DNA of 64,000 nt, taken from positions 1 through 64,000 of the forward strand of contig QWJF01000002.1 of assembly GCA_009391835.1 (NCBI GenBank). Reading direction: 5' to 3'. Position numbers and translations under genes: made by a program. The notes beneath the pieces were generated by a model that was given only the letters and a program-made list of their open reading frames with translations, had not been told where the DNA came from and searched no databases. Positions 56,595 to 64,000 of this stretch are shown here, piece after piece. The stretch comes from Chloroflexota bacterium. GTDB lineage: Bacteria > Chloroflexota > Anaerolineae > Anaerolineales > UBA11579. Position 1 is the first letter of the stretch. Each line of letters starts with the position of its first letter.

Positions 56595-59111
56595 ATGTCC
56601 ACCGCGTTAAGCAAGCTGATCTCCCAGTGGCGCTCTGAGCCAACCATTGGCGGAAACGTCACCAAATGGCATCAAGAGCCCCCCAGCCCAGGCACTTTTG
56701 CCGACTTACCCGAAACGATGGAGCCGCGCCTCGCGGCGGCCTTCGCGCAACTGGGTTTTGGCAAGCTCTATTCACACCAAAAACAAGCCTGGGATTTGTT
56801 GCAGGCGGGTCGTCATGTGGGGGTGGTTGCAGGCACGGCCAGCGGAAAGACGCTGTGCTACAACCTGCCCGTCCTGGATGCGCTTCTGCGGGATGAACGC
56901 GCCCGGGCCCTCTACCTCTTTCCGACAAAATCGCTGGCTGCGGATCAATTGAGCAAACTCGAGGATTGGCTTTCCGCATTGGAAAGCGGACCTGAGTTGG
57001 TGGCTGCACTCTACGACGGGGATACGCGGGTGTCGGATCGGCCGCACATCCGCAAAAAGGCGCGCATTATCCTCAGCAACCCAGACATGCTGCATATCGG
57101 CCTGCTGCCTTATCACACCAAATGGGCCGAGTTTTTTGCCAACCTGCGCTTTGTGGTGCTCGACGAAATGCACACTTACCGCGGCGCGTTTGGTTCGAAT
57201 GTAGCCAACGTCATCCGCCGGCTGAAACGCATCTGCGCATTTTATGGCGCGGCGCCGCAATTCGTTTTTGCCTCGGCGACGATCGCTAACCCGAAGCAGT
57301 TGGCTGAAGGGCTGATCGAAATGCCGGTGGAGATTATTGATCAGGATGGCGCGCCACACGGCCCGCGCACGTTCATGGTGTATAACCCCCCGATTGTGAA
57401 TCAGGATTTGGGCATCCGTGCTTCGGTGTTACAGGAGGCAGTGCAGCTCACCTCTGATATTCTCGCTCAAGATATCCAGACGATCGTGTTTGGGCGCACG
57501 CGGCGGAACATCGAGTTGATGCTTACCAATTTACGGGCGGCTGCGCCGGGCGACCCCGAGACGATTCGCGGCTACCGTAGCGGCTATCTAAAGAAGGAGC
57601 GGCGAGCGATAGAGGAAGGGCTGCGAAACGGTGAGGTGCGCGCCATGATTGCCACCACCGCGCTTGAATTGGGCGTAGATATCGGCGGGCTGGAAGCGGC
57701 CGTATTGGCTGGATATCCGGGAACCATAGCAGCCACGCGCCAGCAAGCCGGTAGAGCGGGGCGTTCAGATGAACCTTCACTGGTGGTGTTGCTGCTCTAT
57801 TCGAATCCACTTGAACAATACCTGGCGCGGAACCCCGATTATTTTCTTGAGGGCAGCCCGGAACACGCATTAATCAATCCGGATAACCTGGTGATTCTAC
57901 TGGCCCATGTGCGTTGCGCGCTCGCGGAGTTGCCCTTTCGGAGCGGAGAAGCCTTTGGTAGCGTTGCCGCGGAAGATGTTGAGGAACTCTTGCAGGAGCT
58001 GGCCGGTGCGGGCCAGGCTCACCATTCGGGTGACAAGTATTTCTGGACGGCAGACACTTCACCCGCGCTTGAGGTTTCCCTGCGCGGCAGCGGCACCGAT
58101 TCCTTCGTGCTCCAATCGCACGAGGCGGGCAACACAATACTGGTGGGGCAGATTGATCCAGTGGGCGCATTTTCCCTAGTGCACCCTGAGGCGATTTACA
58201 TTCACGAGGGGCGAACATATTTCGTCGATCAATTGGATTTGGATGAGCGCGTGGCCCAGATGCATCCGGTGGACGTTGACTATTACACGGTCCCGATCCA
58301 CAAGATCACCGTGGAGGCGATGGAGATATACCAGCAGGAGATGAGCACCGGCGGCGAAAAACATTACGGCAGGTTGCAAATCCAAGATGAAGTCCATCGC
58401 TACGAAAAGGTGCACTGGACAATGAATGAAGCGCCCGGTGGGGGTGAACTGGATCTGCCACCCTACACAATTAACACGCTGGGCTATTGGTTCGCCTTTG
58501 ACGATCATGCGGTGGATGCGATCCGCGAAAAAGGTTTGTGGCGCAACGATCCCAATGACTACGGCCCTCACTGGGAGGAAGTAAAACTGGTTGTGCGGGC
58601 ACGGGATGACTACACCTGCCAGAATTGCCTGTTGCCCGAGAATGGCCGTGCGCATGATGTGCATCATAAGATCCCGTTTCGCACGTTTGCCAGCCAGAAG
58701 GAAGCCAATCGCGTGGACAACCTGGTAACCCTCTGCCCGAAATGCCACCGGCAAGCTGAAACGATGGTGCGGGTGCGCAGTGGATTATCCGGTTTGGGCT
58801 TTCTTCTCGGGCACGTAGCGCCATTGCATCTGATGTGCGATCCCCACAACCTAGGCACGCATTATGATCCCAAAGCAGATTTTGCCGGGGGGAAGCCCGC
58901 CATCGCTTTCTACGATAATTTTCAGGATGGCATTGGACTTAGCCAGAAACTCTATGAAATCCACGATCAATTGATGGCGCAGGCCCTGGACGTGGTCATT
59001 GCGTGCGAGTGCAAGGACGGCTGCCCAGCCTGTGTTGGCCCCGGGGGTGAGCTTGGTGAGGGCAGCAAGCAACAAACCAGGGCTATCCTCGAAGCCTTGA
59101 CGGGCAAATAG
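56595..59111 (+). CDS. mrfA: MrfA/YprA-like DEAD/H helicase with embedded HNH domain
   Basis: This is an 838-residue DNA helicase. N-terminal RecA lobes carry motif I GTASGKTLCY, motif II VVLDEMHTYRG, motif III FASATI and motif VI RQQAGRAGRSD; the 'MZB/DUF1998' tail ends with the Cys cluster ACECKDGCPACVG (about residue 803). Between them, near residues 668-720, sits an HNH motif: CQNCLLPENGRAHDVHHKIPF..NLVTLCPKCH, with two zinc CxxC pairs. In Bacillus MrfA works with MrfB in repair of mitomycin-type damage; MrfB-like 59144..60382 follows. The HNH module is unusual. Confidence 0.88.
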   Translation: MSTALSKLISQWRSEPTIGGNVTKWHQEPPSPGTFADLPETMEPRLAAAFAQLGFGKLYSHQKQAWDLLQAGRHVGVVAGTASGKTLCYNLPVLDALLRDERARALYLFPTKSLAADQLSKLEDWLSALESGPELVAALYDGDTRVSDRPHIRKKARIILSNPDMLHIGLLPYHTKWAEFFANLRFVVLDEMHTYRGAFGSNVANVIRRLKRICAFYGAAPQFVFASATIANPKQLAEGLIEMPVEIIDQDGAPHGPRTFMVYNPPIVNQDLGIRASVLQEAVQLTSDILAQDIQTIVFGRTRRNIELMLTNLRAAAPGDPETIRGYRSGYLKKERRAIEEGLRNGEVRAMIATTALELGVDIGGLEAAVLAGYPGTIAATRQQAGRAGRSDEPSLVVLLLYSNPLEQYLARNPDYFLEGSPEHALINPDNLVILLAHVRCALAELPFRSGEAFGSVAAEDVEELLQELAGAGQAHHSGDKYFWTADTSPALEVSLRGSGTDSFVLQSHEAGNTILVGQIDPVGAFSLVHPEAIYIHEGRTYFVDQLDLDERVAQMHPVDVDYYTVPIHKITVEAMEIYQQEMSTGGEKHYGRLQIQDEVHRYEKVHWTMNEAPGGGELDLPPYTINTLGYWFAFDDHAVDAIREKGLWRNDPNDYGPHWEEVKLVVRARDDYTCQNCLLPENGRAHDVHHKIPFRTFASQKEANRVDNLVTLCPKCHRQAETMVRVRSGLSGLGFLLGHVAPLHLMCDPHNLGTHYDPKADFAGGKPAIAFYDNFQDGIGLSQKLYEIHDQLMAQALDVVIACECKDGCPACVGPGGELGEGSKQQTRAILEALTGK

Positions 59112-59131
59112 CCCGGCCACAGGGCTAAGGC

Positions 59132-59137
59132 TATAAT
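59132..59137 (+). promoter_or_regulatory. -10 box of a likely leaderless promoter (mrfB-like gene)
   Basis: TATAAT lies 6 nt before ATG 59144. The gene follows mrfA by only 32 nt, so this internal promoter could give extra, leaderless mrfB transcripts. Confidence 0.5.
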
Positions 59138-59143
59138 TCAGAG

Positions 59144-60382
59144 ATGGCGTCGATTTCCGACCGATTGAAGGCTTTGGGGGTAAGTTTGGGGAGCGAGGGT
59201 CTGGCTCCCAGGAAAAAACGCGCCAATTTCCCCATTGAGCAAATCATTGATGGCCAGGCTCAGGAGACTCCTTTCGGAGAGGCCTTTGTGGTGGAAGAAT
59301 TCTTCCCCAGCGATTACGCCCACGGTGCGGCACCCCTGCGGTTTCCCGCGCAAATGGACAAGATGGCTGCCTGGGGTCGGGATGCGCGCATCGCCAGTAT
59401 TGAGCCGGAAGGGTTTCTCTTCCTGGATACGGAAACCACTGGGCTTTCAGGAAGCAGCGCGACGTTTGCGTTTTTGATTGGGGCCGGGCGATTTGAAGAG
59501 GGTGGTTTCCGCCAACAGCAATTCTTTCTGCGCGATCCGATTGAAGAACCCGCGCTATTGGCCGCTCTGGAGAGTTTCGCCGCTCCGGCAGATGCCCTGG
59601 TTACTTTTAACGGGAAGGCCTTCGATATCCCCCTGTTGAACACGCGTTACTTAACAAACGCGGCGCCCCCGCCTTTCGATGAGATGGCGCATCTTGATCT
59701 GCTGCACCTGGCGCGCCGCCTGTGGAGGGATGTGCTCCCCAGCCGGGCGCTAGGCGACCTTGAAATTGAGGTCCTGGACATTAAGCGCACGGCGGATGAC
59801 ATTCCCGGGTGGATGATCCCGCAGTTGTATACCGACTACCTGTATACGGGGGATGCGCGCCCCTTGAGCGGTGTCTTTTATCACAATACGATGGACATTT
59901 TGAGTATTGCCGCGCTGTTTGAGTTGATGGCGGGGAGGCTAGCGGCGCCGCTGGAAAGCGAAATGGGTGATCAGGCCGAGCTGTATGCGATTGGGCGGCT
60001 ATTTGCCGATCTTGGCTTTTCTGAGGAGGCGATTGAAGTCTTCGAAATGGGTTTGGGGAGAAAACTACCGGAAGACGTGCAATTCCGTTTGGTCGAAAAT
60101 CTGGCGTGTCTGCATCGTCGCAAAGGCGATTACCAGGCGGCCCTCAAGTTATGGGAAATGGCAGCAGGCGATGGGCACGTGTATGCACACGTCGAAATTG
60201 CGAAATACTATGAACATCGCGCAGTAGATTTGGCGAGCGCACTCAATTTCACTTTGACTGCTCTGGATGTGGTCAACTCGAAAAACACGCCGCGCTTTGA
60301 CCGCCTCCATTGGACGCCGCTTTTGGAACATCGCCGCGCCAGACTCGAACGACGCTTAGCCCGGCAGACTGAACGGCAATAA
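59144..60382 (+). CDS. mrfB: MrfB/YprB-like DEDD exonuclease with TPR tail
   Basis: The 412-residue protein has an RNase H-like exonuclease domain: GFLFLDTETTGLSGSSATFAFLIGAG (Asp/Glu), ALVTFNGKAFDIPLLNTRY (Asp), DLLHLARRLW and YHNTMDILSI (His, Asp). A TPR-like C-terminus follows (about residues 290-400). B. subtilis MrfB is a DEDD 3'-5' exonuclease partner of MrfA; here both genes are neighbours in the same order. The start is ATG 59144 after a -10 box only. Confidence 0.9.
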   Translation: MASISDRLKALGVSLGSEGLAPRKKRANFPIEQIIDGQAQETPFGEAFVVEEFFPSDYAHGAAPLRFPAQMDKMAAWGRDARIASIEPEGFLFLDTETTGLSGSSATFAFLIGAGRFEEGGFRQQQFFLRDPIEEPALLAALESFAAPADALVTFNGKAFDIPLLNTRYLTNAAPPPFDEMAHLDLLHLARRLWRDVLPSRALGDLEIEVLDIKRTADDIPGWMIPQLYTDYLYTGDARPLSGVFYHNTMDILSIAALFELMAGRLAAPLESEMGDQAELYAIGRLFADLGFSEEAIEVFEMGLGRKLPEDVQFRLVENLACLHRRKGDYQAALKLWEMAAGDGHVYAHVEIAKYYEHRAVDLASALNFTLTALDVVNSKNTPRFDRLHWTPLLEHRRARLERRLARQTERQ

Positions 60383-60406
60383 AAATGTTGGCTCTTGCGC
60401 ACGCGG

Positions 60407-60733
60407 TTATCTGCTTTCGGCGGGCGCAAAGAAGACCAGGATTTCCAAATCTTCTTCGATTTCTATAAATTGGTGCTCGGCAAACGCTTGCACGTAAATA
60501 ATTGAGCCGGCGCGCACATCGCGAATCTCGTTTTGAACTTGAATCTTTCCCCGCCCTTTTTGTATGTAATAGACTTCGTCTTGCTGGTGTGGCTGCTGTG
60601 GATCATGGACGCCAGCGCCGAGCCGATAAAGCCCAAGGCTCAAATCTGGCACACGTAGGAATTCAACATAGCGATCGTCGCCAGCCGCGGCCTGGCTACT
60701 AATTTGGTCCAATTCAAAGGCTAACATGCTCAA
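60407..60733 (-). CDS. Cupin-domain protein
   Basis: The 108-residue single cupin contains VHDPQQPHQQDEVYYIQKGRGKIQV (cupin motif 1: H-x3-H..E) and VRAGSIIYVQAFAEHQFIEIEEDLEILVFFAP (motif 2: G..H), so a metal site is likely. Substrate unknown. AGAGGAG lies upstream of ATG 60733. It converges with mrfB, 24 nt apart. Confidence 0.9.
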   Translation of the reverse strand: MSMLAFELDQISSQAAAGDDRYVEFLRVPDLSLGLYRLGAGVHDPQQPHQQDEVYYIQKGRGKIQVQNEIRDVRAGSIIYVQAFAEHQFIEIEEDLEILVFFAPAESR

Positions 60734-60742
60734 CTCCTCTGG

Positions 60743-61474
60743 CTACGGCAGCGTTGGGTAGCTTTGGCTCAAGATGGCTTGCCCCACTTCAGATTGCAGG
60801 CAATTGATCAATGTGCGCGCCGGACCTTGAGGTTCGCTCGCGGAGAGCGCCAGGAGCGGCACACGCAGGCCCACATCAATGGTCTTGACGGAGGCATCAG
60901 CCCAGGCGGCTGGCAGCACTCCAATTGCGTTTGGGTCGCTGGCAATCGCGTCAAGCATCAGCTGGGGAGTTGCGGCGATATGAGCGTTCCCGGTGACAGG
61001 GCTGCCCTGCAAGAAATCGGTTTGCAGCGCCCGGCGGGCCTCATCACCCTCCGGCCCCACCCAAACAGAAATCGCGTCGTCGGGGCCATCCAATGCTGCC
61101 CATTGATCAATCTGGCCGCGGAAGATTTCTGCCAGATCGATCCGGTTGAGCGAGTCAGCAGGGTTGAGTGGATTGACTGCGATCAGGATTTGCTCCTCGG
61201 CGAGTGGAGCGGCGAAGAAGTCGGTGTCTTGGGGCGGGCCGAGTTGAATGATTACATCGTAGTCCTCAGGATTAGTTTGGCCCGGGACGCGCTGCTCGAC
61301 GTGCAGACGAGCCGTTTGGGAAGCCCCGCAGGCAGCCAAGGCTGCTTGAACCGATTGAGCAGCTGGGCTAAGGGCAATTTCTAGCAGGGCTTCATCGGAA
61401 GCAGAGCCTTGCGCATTACAGGCGGCCAGGAAAGTGATCATTGAGAGAAACACAATTTTTGTGTAGCGGTTCAT
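60743..61474 (-). CDS. PstS-like substrate-binding lipoprotein
   Basis: From ATG 61474 (MNRYTKIVFLSMITFLAACNAQG) the 243-residue protein has a lipobox LAAC. The body resembles a phosphate or tungstate/molybdate-type periplasmic-binding protein (IQLGPPQDTDFFAAPLAEEQILIAVNPLNPADSLNRIDLAEIFRGQIDQWAAL). The track's longer start runs into uppP. No ABC permease or ATPase is adjacent, so the transport partner or an alternative sensory role is unknown. Confidence 0.82.
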   Translation of the reverse strand: MNRYTKIVFLSMITFLAACNAQGSASDEALLEIALSPAAQSVQAALAACGASQTARLHVEQRVPGQTNPEDYDVIIQLGPPQDTDFFAAPLAEEQILIAVNPLNPADSLNRIDLAEIFRGQIDQWAALDGPDDAISVWVGPEGDEARRALQTDFLQGSPVTGNAHIAATPQLMLDAIASDPNAIGVLPAAWADASVKTIDVGLRVPLLALSASEPQGPARTLINCLQSEVGQAILSQSYPTLP

Positions 61475-61476
61475 AT

Positions 61477-62286
61477 TTAGAAAACGAACAATGTGAGTAG
61501 CGCGAGAGCCGTGCAGTAGATTGCAAAGGGGTAGAGCGAATGGTTTGAAAGATAGGCAAGCAGCCCGCGGATTGCCAAATAACCAACCAGGGCTGAGACA
61601 AGAAAACCAGCGAGAACCAGCATGACAAAATTGGAGCCCTGCGGCAAGCGGGTTAAATTCCACAACGCGAGCACACCTGCCCCGAACATCACGGGTACAG
61701 ACATCAAGAAAGAAAAGCGCGCGGCAGCCGGCCGGCCCAGGTGGGCCAGCATGCCCCCGCTAATTGTGGCACCCGACCGGGAAATCCCAGGCAGAAGAGA
61801 AAGGGCTTGAAATACGCCGATCAACACTGCGTTTCCGGCAGAAATGTTCTCAATCCCGCGCTTTCGGCTGCCTACTTGTTCAGCCAAAACAAGCAACACT
61901 GCGGTGCCCAATAAAAACACAGCTGTGGCTCTTGGGCTTGAAAAGGCGGCTTCAACGGCGTCGTGGAAATACCAGCCCGCGGCAATGGCAGGCAATGTTG
62001 CCAGGATGAGAAGCCAGCCCAGGCGACCGTGCGGGTTGACACCAACACCGGGCTTCAGGCTGCGTAACATCCCAATTCCAATAGGCAGGAGATCGCCCCA
62101 AAAATAGACTACCACCGCCAGCAGCGTGCCCCACTGCACCAGAATGTTGAAAACGAATGCTTGCTCACTATCGAACTGCCAGCCAAGTGTATGCGGCACC
62201 AAAACGAGATGGGCTGAACTGGAAATCGGCAAAAATTCCGTGAGGCCTTGAACGATGCCCAGCACAAGCGCTTGAATCAGGGTCAT
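61477..62286 (-). CDS. uppP: Undecaprenyl-diphosphate phosphatase UppP (BacA)
   Basis: The 269-residue membrane protein from ATG 62286 (MTLIQALVLGIVQGLTEFLPISSSAHLVLV) has the hallmark EFLPISSSAHL and the second motif LLPGISRSGATISGGM. It recycles the lipid carrier of peptidoglycan synthesis by dephosphorylating undecaprenyl pyrophosphate at the membrane. Its start is 1 nt after the tgt stop; the track's longer start (62346) lies inside tgt. Confidence 0.96.
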   Translation of the reverse strand: MTLIQALVLGIVQGLTEFLPISSSAHLVLVPHTLGWQFDSEQAFVFNILVQWGTLLAVVVYFWGDLLPIGIGMLRSLKPGVGVNPHGRLGWLLILATLPAIAAGWYFHDAVEAAFSSPRATAVFLLGTAVLLVLAEQVGSRKRGIENISAGNAVLIGVFQALSLLPGISRSGATISGGMLAHLGRPAAARFSFLMSVPVMFGAGVLALWNLTRLPQGSNFVMLVLAGFLVSALVGYLAIRGLLAYLSNHSLYPFAIYCTALALLTLFVF

Positions 62287-62287
62287 G

Positions 62288-63406
62288 TTAGCGGACCAGT
62301 TTGGCTTGCTGGCTGAGGAGGGAGGAGGCGAAAGCCTCAAACGCATTATTCAAAATCGCGGAGCGCATATCCTTGGCCAACTGAATTAAAGTATGCAAAT
62401 TGTGGATGGAAAGCAAGGTGGCTGAAAGCATTTCTTTGGCCACGATGAGGTGGCGCAAATAAGCGCGTGTAAAGGTTGTGCAGGTATAGCATGTGCAATG
62501 CTCGTCAATTGGGGCGGTGTCGCTGGAAAATTCCAAATTCTTTAGGTTGAGCCGTCCACCTGCACGCAGAAACACTGAATTATTGCGCCCCAAACGAGTG
62601 GGCAGGACGCAATCAAAAAAATCGATCCCACGACGTACACATTCGATTAAATCCTCGGGCGTGCCCACGCCCATCAAATAGCGCGGCTTATCCTCCGCGA
62701 GAATGGGGTCAACAATATCCAGCACGGCGTGCATTTCACTTTTGCTCTCTCCCACCGAAAGGCCGCCAATGGCGTTGCCTGGAAAATCGAGCGAATTGAT
62801 GAATTCAGCAGATTGGGTGCGTAAATCGGAAAAAATGCCGCCCTGCACGATACCGAAAAGGGCCTGATCCTGCCGCTTTTGGGCGACCAGGCAGCGCTCT
62901 GCCCAGGCATGCGTGCGTTGCAAGGCCTCTTCGTTGTAGGCTCGATTATCTGGCTCCGGGCATTCGTCGAAGGCCATGATGATGTCTGCGCCAAGGTTTT
63001 CCTGGATGGCAATAGCTTTCTCCGGTGTGAAACGGTGTTTGGAGCCATCCAAATGACTCTGGAAATCCACGCCATCCTCATCCACCTGGCGCGTTCCAGA
63101 AAGGGAAAAGACCTGGAAGCCACCCGAATCGGTCAATATAGGGTTGGGCCACTGCATAAACTCATGCAGCCCGCCAAGCTCTGCGACAAGCTCATCGCCG
63201 GGACGCAAATACAGATGATAGGTATTAGCGAGCACCAGGCTGGCGCCCATTTCGTCCAGTTGGGCGGGCGTGATCGCTTTGACGCTCGCCTGGGTGCCCA
63301 CAGGGGCGAAGAGAGGTGTTTCGAGGATTCCGTGAGGGGTGGTAAAACGCCCGGCTCGGGCGCGGCCATCTTTGGCCTCCAGCCCGAATTTGAAAGGATA
63401 GGCCAT
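62288..63406 (-). CDS. tgt: Queuine tRNA-ribosyltransferase (TGT)
   Basis: The 372-residue enzyme has ILTDSGGFQVFSLSGTR, the catalytic-Asp region MGVGTPEDLIECVRRGIDFFDCVLPTRLGRNN, and the zinc site HCTCYTCTTFTRAYLRHL. It inserts preQ1 into the wobble position of tRNAs with GUN anticodons. Its start overlaps the stop of the transporter gene by one base (TGATG). uppP follows 1 nt after its stop, so the three are one operon. Confidence 0.97.
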   Translation of the reverse strand: MAYPFKFGLEAKDGRARAGRFTTPHGILETPLFAPVGTQASVKAITPAQLDEMGASLVLANTYHLYLRPGDELVAELGGLHEFMQWPNPILTDSGGFQVFSLSGTRQVDEDGVDFQSHLDGSKHRFTPEKAIAIQENLGADIIMAFDECPEPDNRAYNEEALQRTHAWAERCLVAQKRQDQALFGIVQGGIFSDLRTQSAEFINSLDFPGNAIGGLSVGESKSEMHAVLDIVDPILAEDKPRYLMGVGTPEDLIECVRRGIDFFDCVLPTRLGRNNSVFLRAGGRLNLKNLEFSSDTAPIDEHCTCYTCTTFTRAYLRHLIVAKEMLSATLLSIHNLHTLIQLAKDMRSAILNNAFEAFASSLLSQQAKLVR

Positions 63407-64000
63407 CAGGGAAGCAGGGGCCAGAAAATTGGCAGTACCAGTAAGGTGACCAGCATCAAGATCAGCGTGAGTGGCAAGCCGACTTTGGTGAAATCGCTGA
63501 AACGGTAACCGCCCGGACCCATGACCAACACGTTGGCTGGATGGCCGACCGGGCTCATGAAGGTGGTTGAGGCGGCTATAGCTACCAGCATGGCAAGCGC
63601 TTGCGGGGAGAGGCCAGCATTGTTGGCGGCACTGATCGCGATCGGCAACATCAATACGGCCACAACAGGATTTGGCATTACCTGAGAGCTCAGCATCGTT
63701 AGGAGAAAAAGGCCGCTCATGAGGGCCATTGGGCCAAATGAGTGCAGCGAACTAATCACCTGATCAGCGAGAAAGGTTGCCGCGCCACTATTTTGCATTG
63801 CGATTCCCAGAGGCAGCATTCCCGCAATCAGGAAAACCGCCTGCCATTGGATCGAGCGATAAGCTTCATCCATATCCAGACAGCCGGTGAGCACCATGAG
63901 AACTGCACCCGCCACGGCGGCCACCGCGATTGGTAGCCAACCGAGGCCGACGACAAGCACTACGCCGGCCATAATCATTGAGGCCAGAAGCGCTCGATCG
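63406..64000 (-). CDS. SLC13/ArsB-type ion transporter, C-terminal part (truncated by window)
   Basis: At least 198 residues run off the right edge. Five to six helices are visible with the repeat AYRSIQWQAVFLIAGMLPLGIAMQNSGAA and the loop STTFMSPVGHPANVLVMGPGGYRF, typical of divalent-anion:Na+ symporters with SxNT/TxP hairpins. The substrate (dicarboxylate, sulphate or other) cannot be read. It is the first visible gene of the tgt-uppP operon. Confidence 0.82.
   Translation of the reverse strand, partial: DRALLASMIMAGVVLVVGLGWLPIAVAAVAGAVLMVLTGCLDMDEAYRSIQWQAVFLIAGMLPLGIAMQNSGAATFLADQVISSLHSFGPMALMSGLFLLTMLSSQVMPNPVVAVLMLPIAISAANNAGLSPQALAMLVAIAASTTFMSPVGHPANVLVMGPGGYRFSDFTKVGLPLTLILMLVTLLVLPIFWPLLP

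Overview
The window looks like one chromosomal stretch of a Chloroflexota bacterium, most likely Anaerolineae-like. The lineage is inferred from gene content rather than a marker search. Supporting traits are Thr-Pro (TNTPTPS-type) surface-protein repeats next to a sortase, tandem Tad-like proteins, lipoproteins with TolB-type propellers, a HerA/NurA operon, several genes whose -10 box lies 6-8 nt before the start codon, and generally GC-rich coding DNA.

Layout. 1-4226: end of tuf, rpmG, tRNA-Trp, secE, nusG, rplK, rplA, rplJ, rplL, with two copies of a GTGGGAGGG...ACCAC leader motif and an intrinsic-terminator attenuator before rplJ. rpoB does not follow. 4298-7736: a two-component system, then an opposite-strand operon of a four-helix membrane protein and a lytic transglycosylase. 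8074-8977: a small-terminase-like HTH gene and a TfoX-like gene. 9120-12060: a visibly AT-rich island with a Ser/Thr kinase and a TPR protein, each broken by one missing base in a six-base homopolymer. 12066-15603: a tightly overlapping nurA / HAS-barrel-like / herA operon. 15739-21281: small genes, a thioesterase and pyruvate (or branched-chain) dehydrogenase E1 alpha, E1 beta and E2 genes. 21339-24792: an ABC-2 exporter. 24920-36000: surface and envelope region with a propeller lipoprotein and a remnant of a second one, TadE, two TadG-like paralogues, a response regulator, a giant Thr-Pro repeat protein with an IPVTG sorting-type tail, a sortase and a second secreted sortase-like protein. 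35907-48883: mostly housekeeping and stress genes (DUF1028, dodecin, a PfkB-like protein lacking its catalytic Asp, a TetR-controlled ABC exporter, rhomboid, Hsp20, tRNA-Pro, a SWIM protein, a YdeI/DUF1697/DUF1801/TMEM175 run, tRNA-Ser, a beta-CASP metallohydrolase, RNase D). 49027-64000: dnaK, a DEAD-box helicase, a C39-like peptidase + SbcD-like nuclease + propeller lipoprotein set with overlapping ends, an MrfA-like helicase carrying an HNH domain with its MrfB-like exonuclease, a cupin, a phosphate-binding-like lipoprotein, uppP, tgt and a truncated transporter.

The most interesting signals cut across genes. (1) Candidate LexA-type boxes (AGAAY-N4-GTNCT) lie before the membrane protein/lytic transglycosylase operon, the HTH gene, the nurA-herA operon and the mrfAB pair, which suggests a DNA-damage regulon. 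(2) A dispersed two-hairpin repeat occurs in three intergenic sites. (3) One promoter plus structured-leader module precedes both a TadG-like gene and a response regulator gene. (4) The giant surface protein has an in-frame TAA directly after its signal peptide. (5) Many genes appear to have leaderless transcripts.
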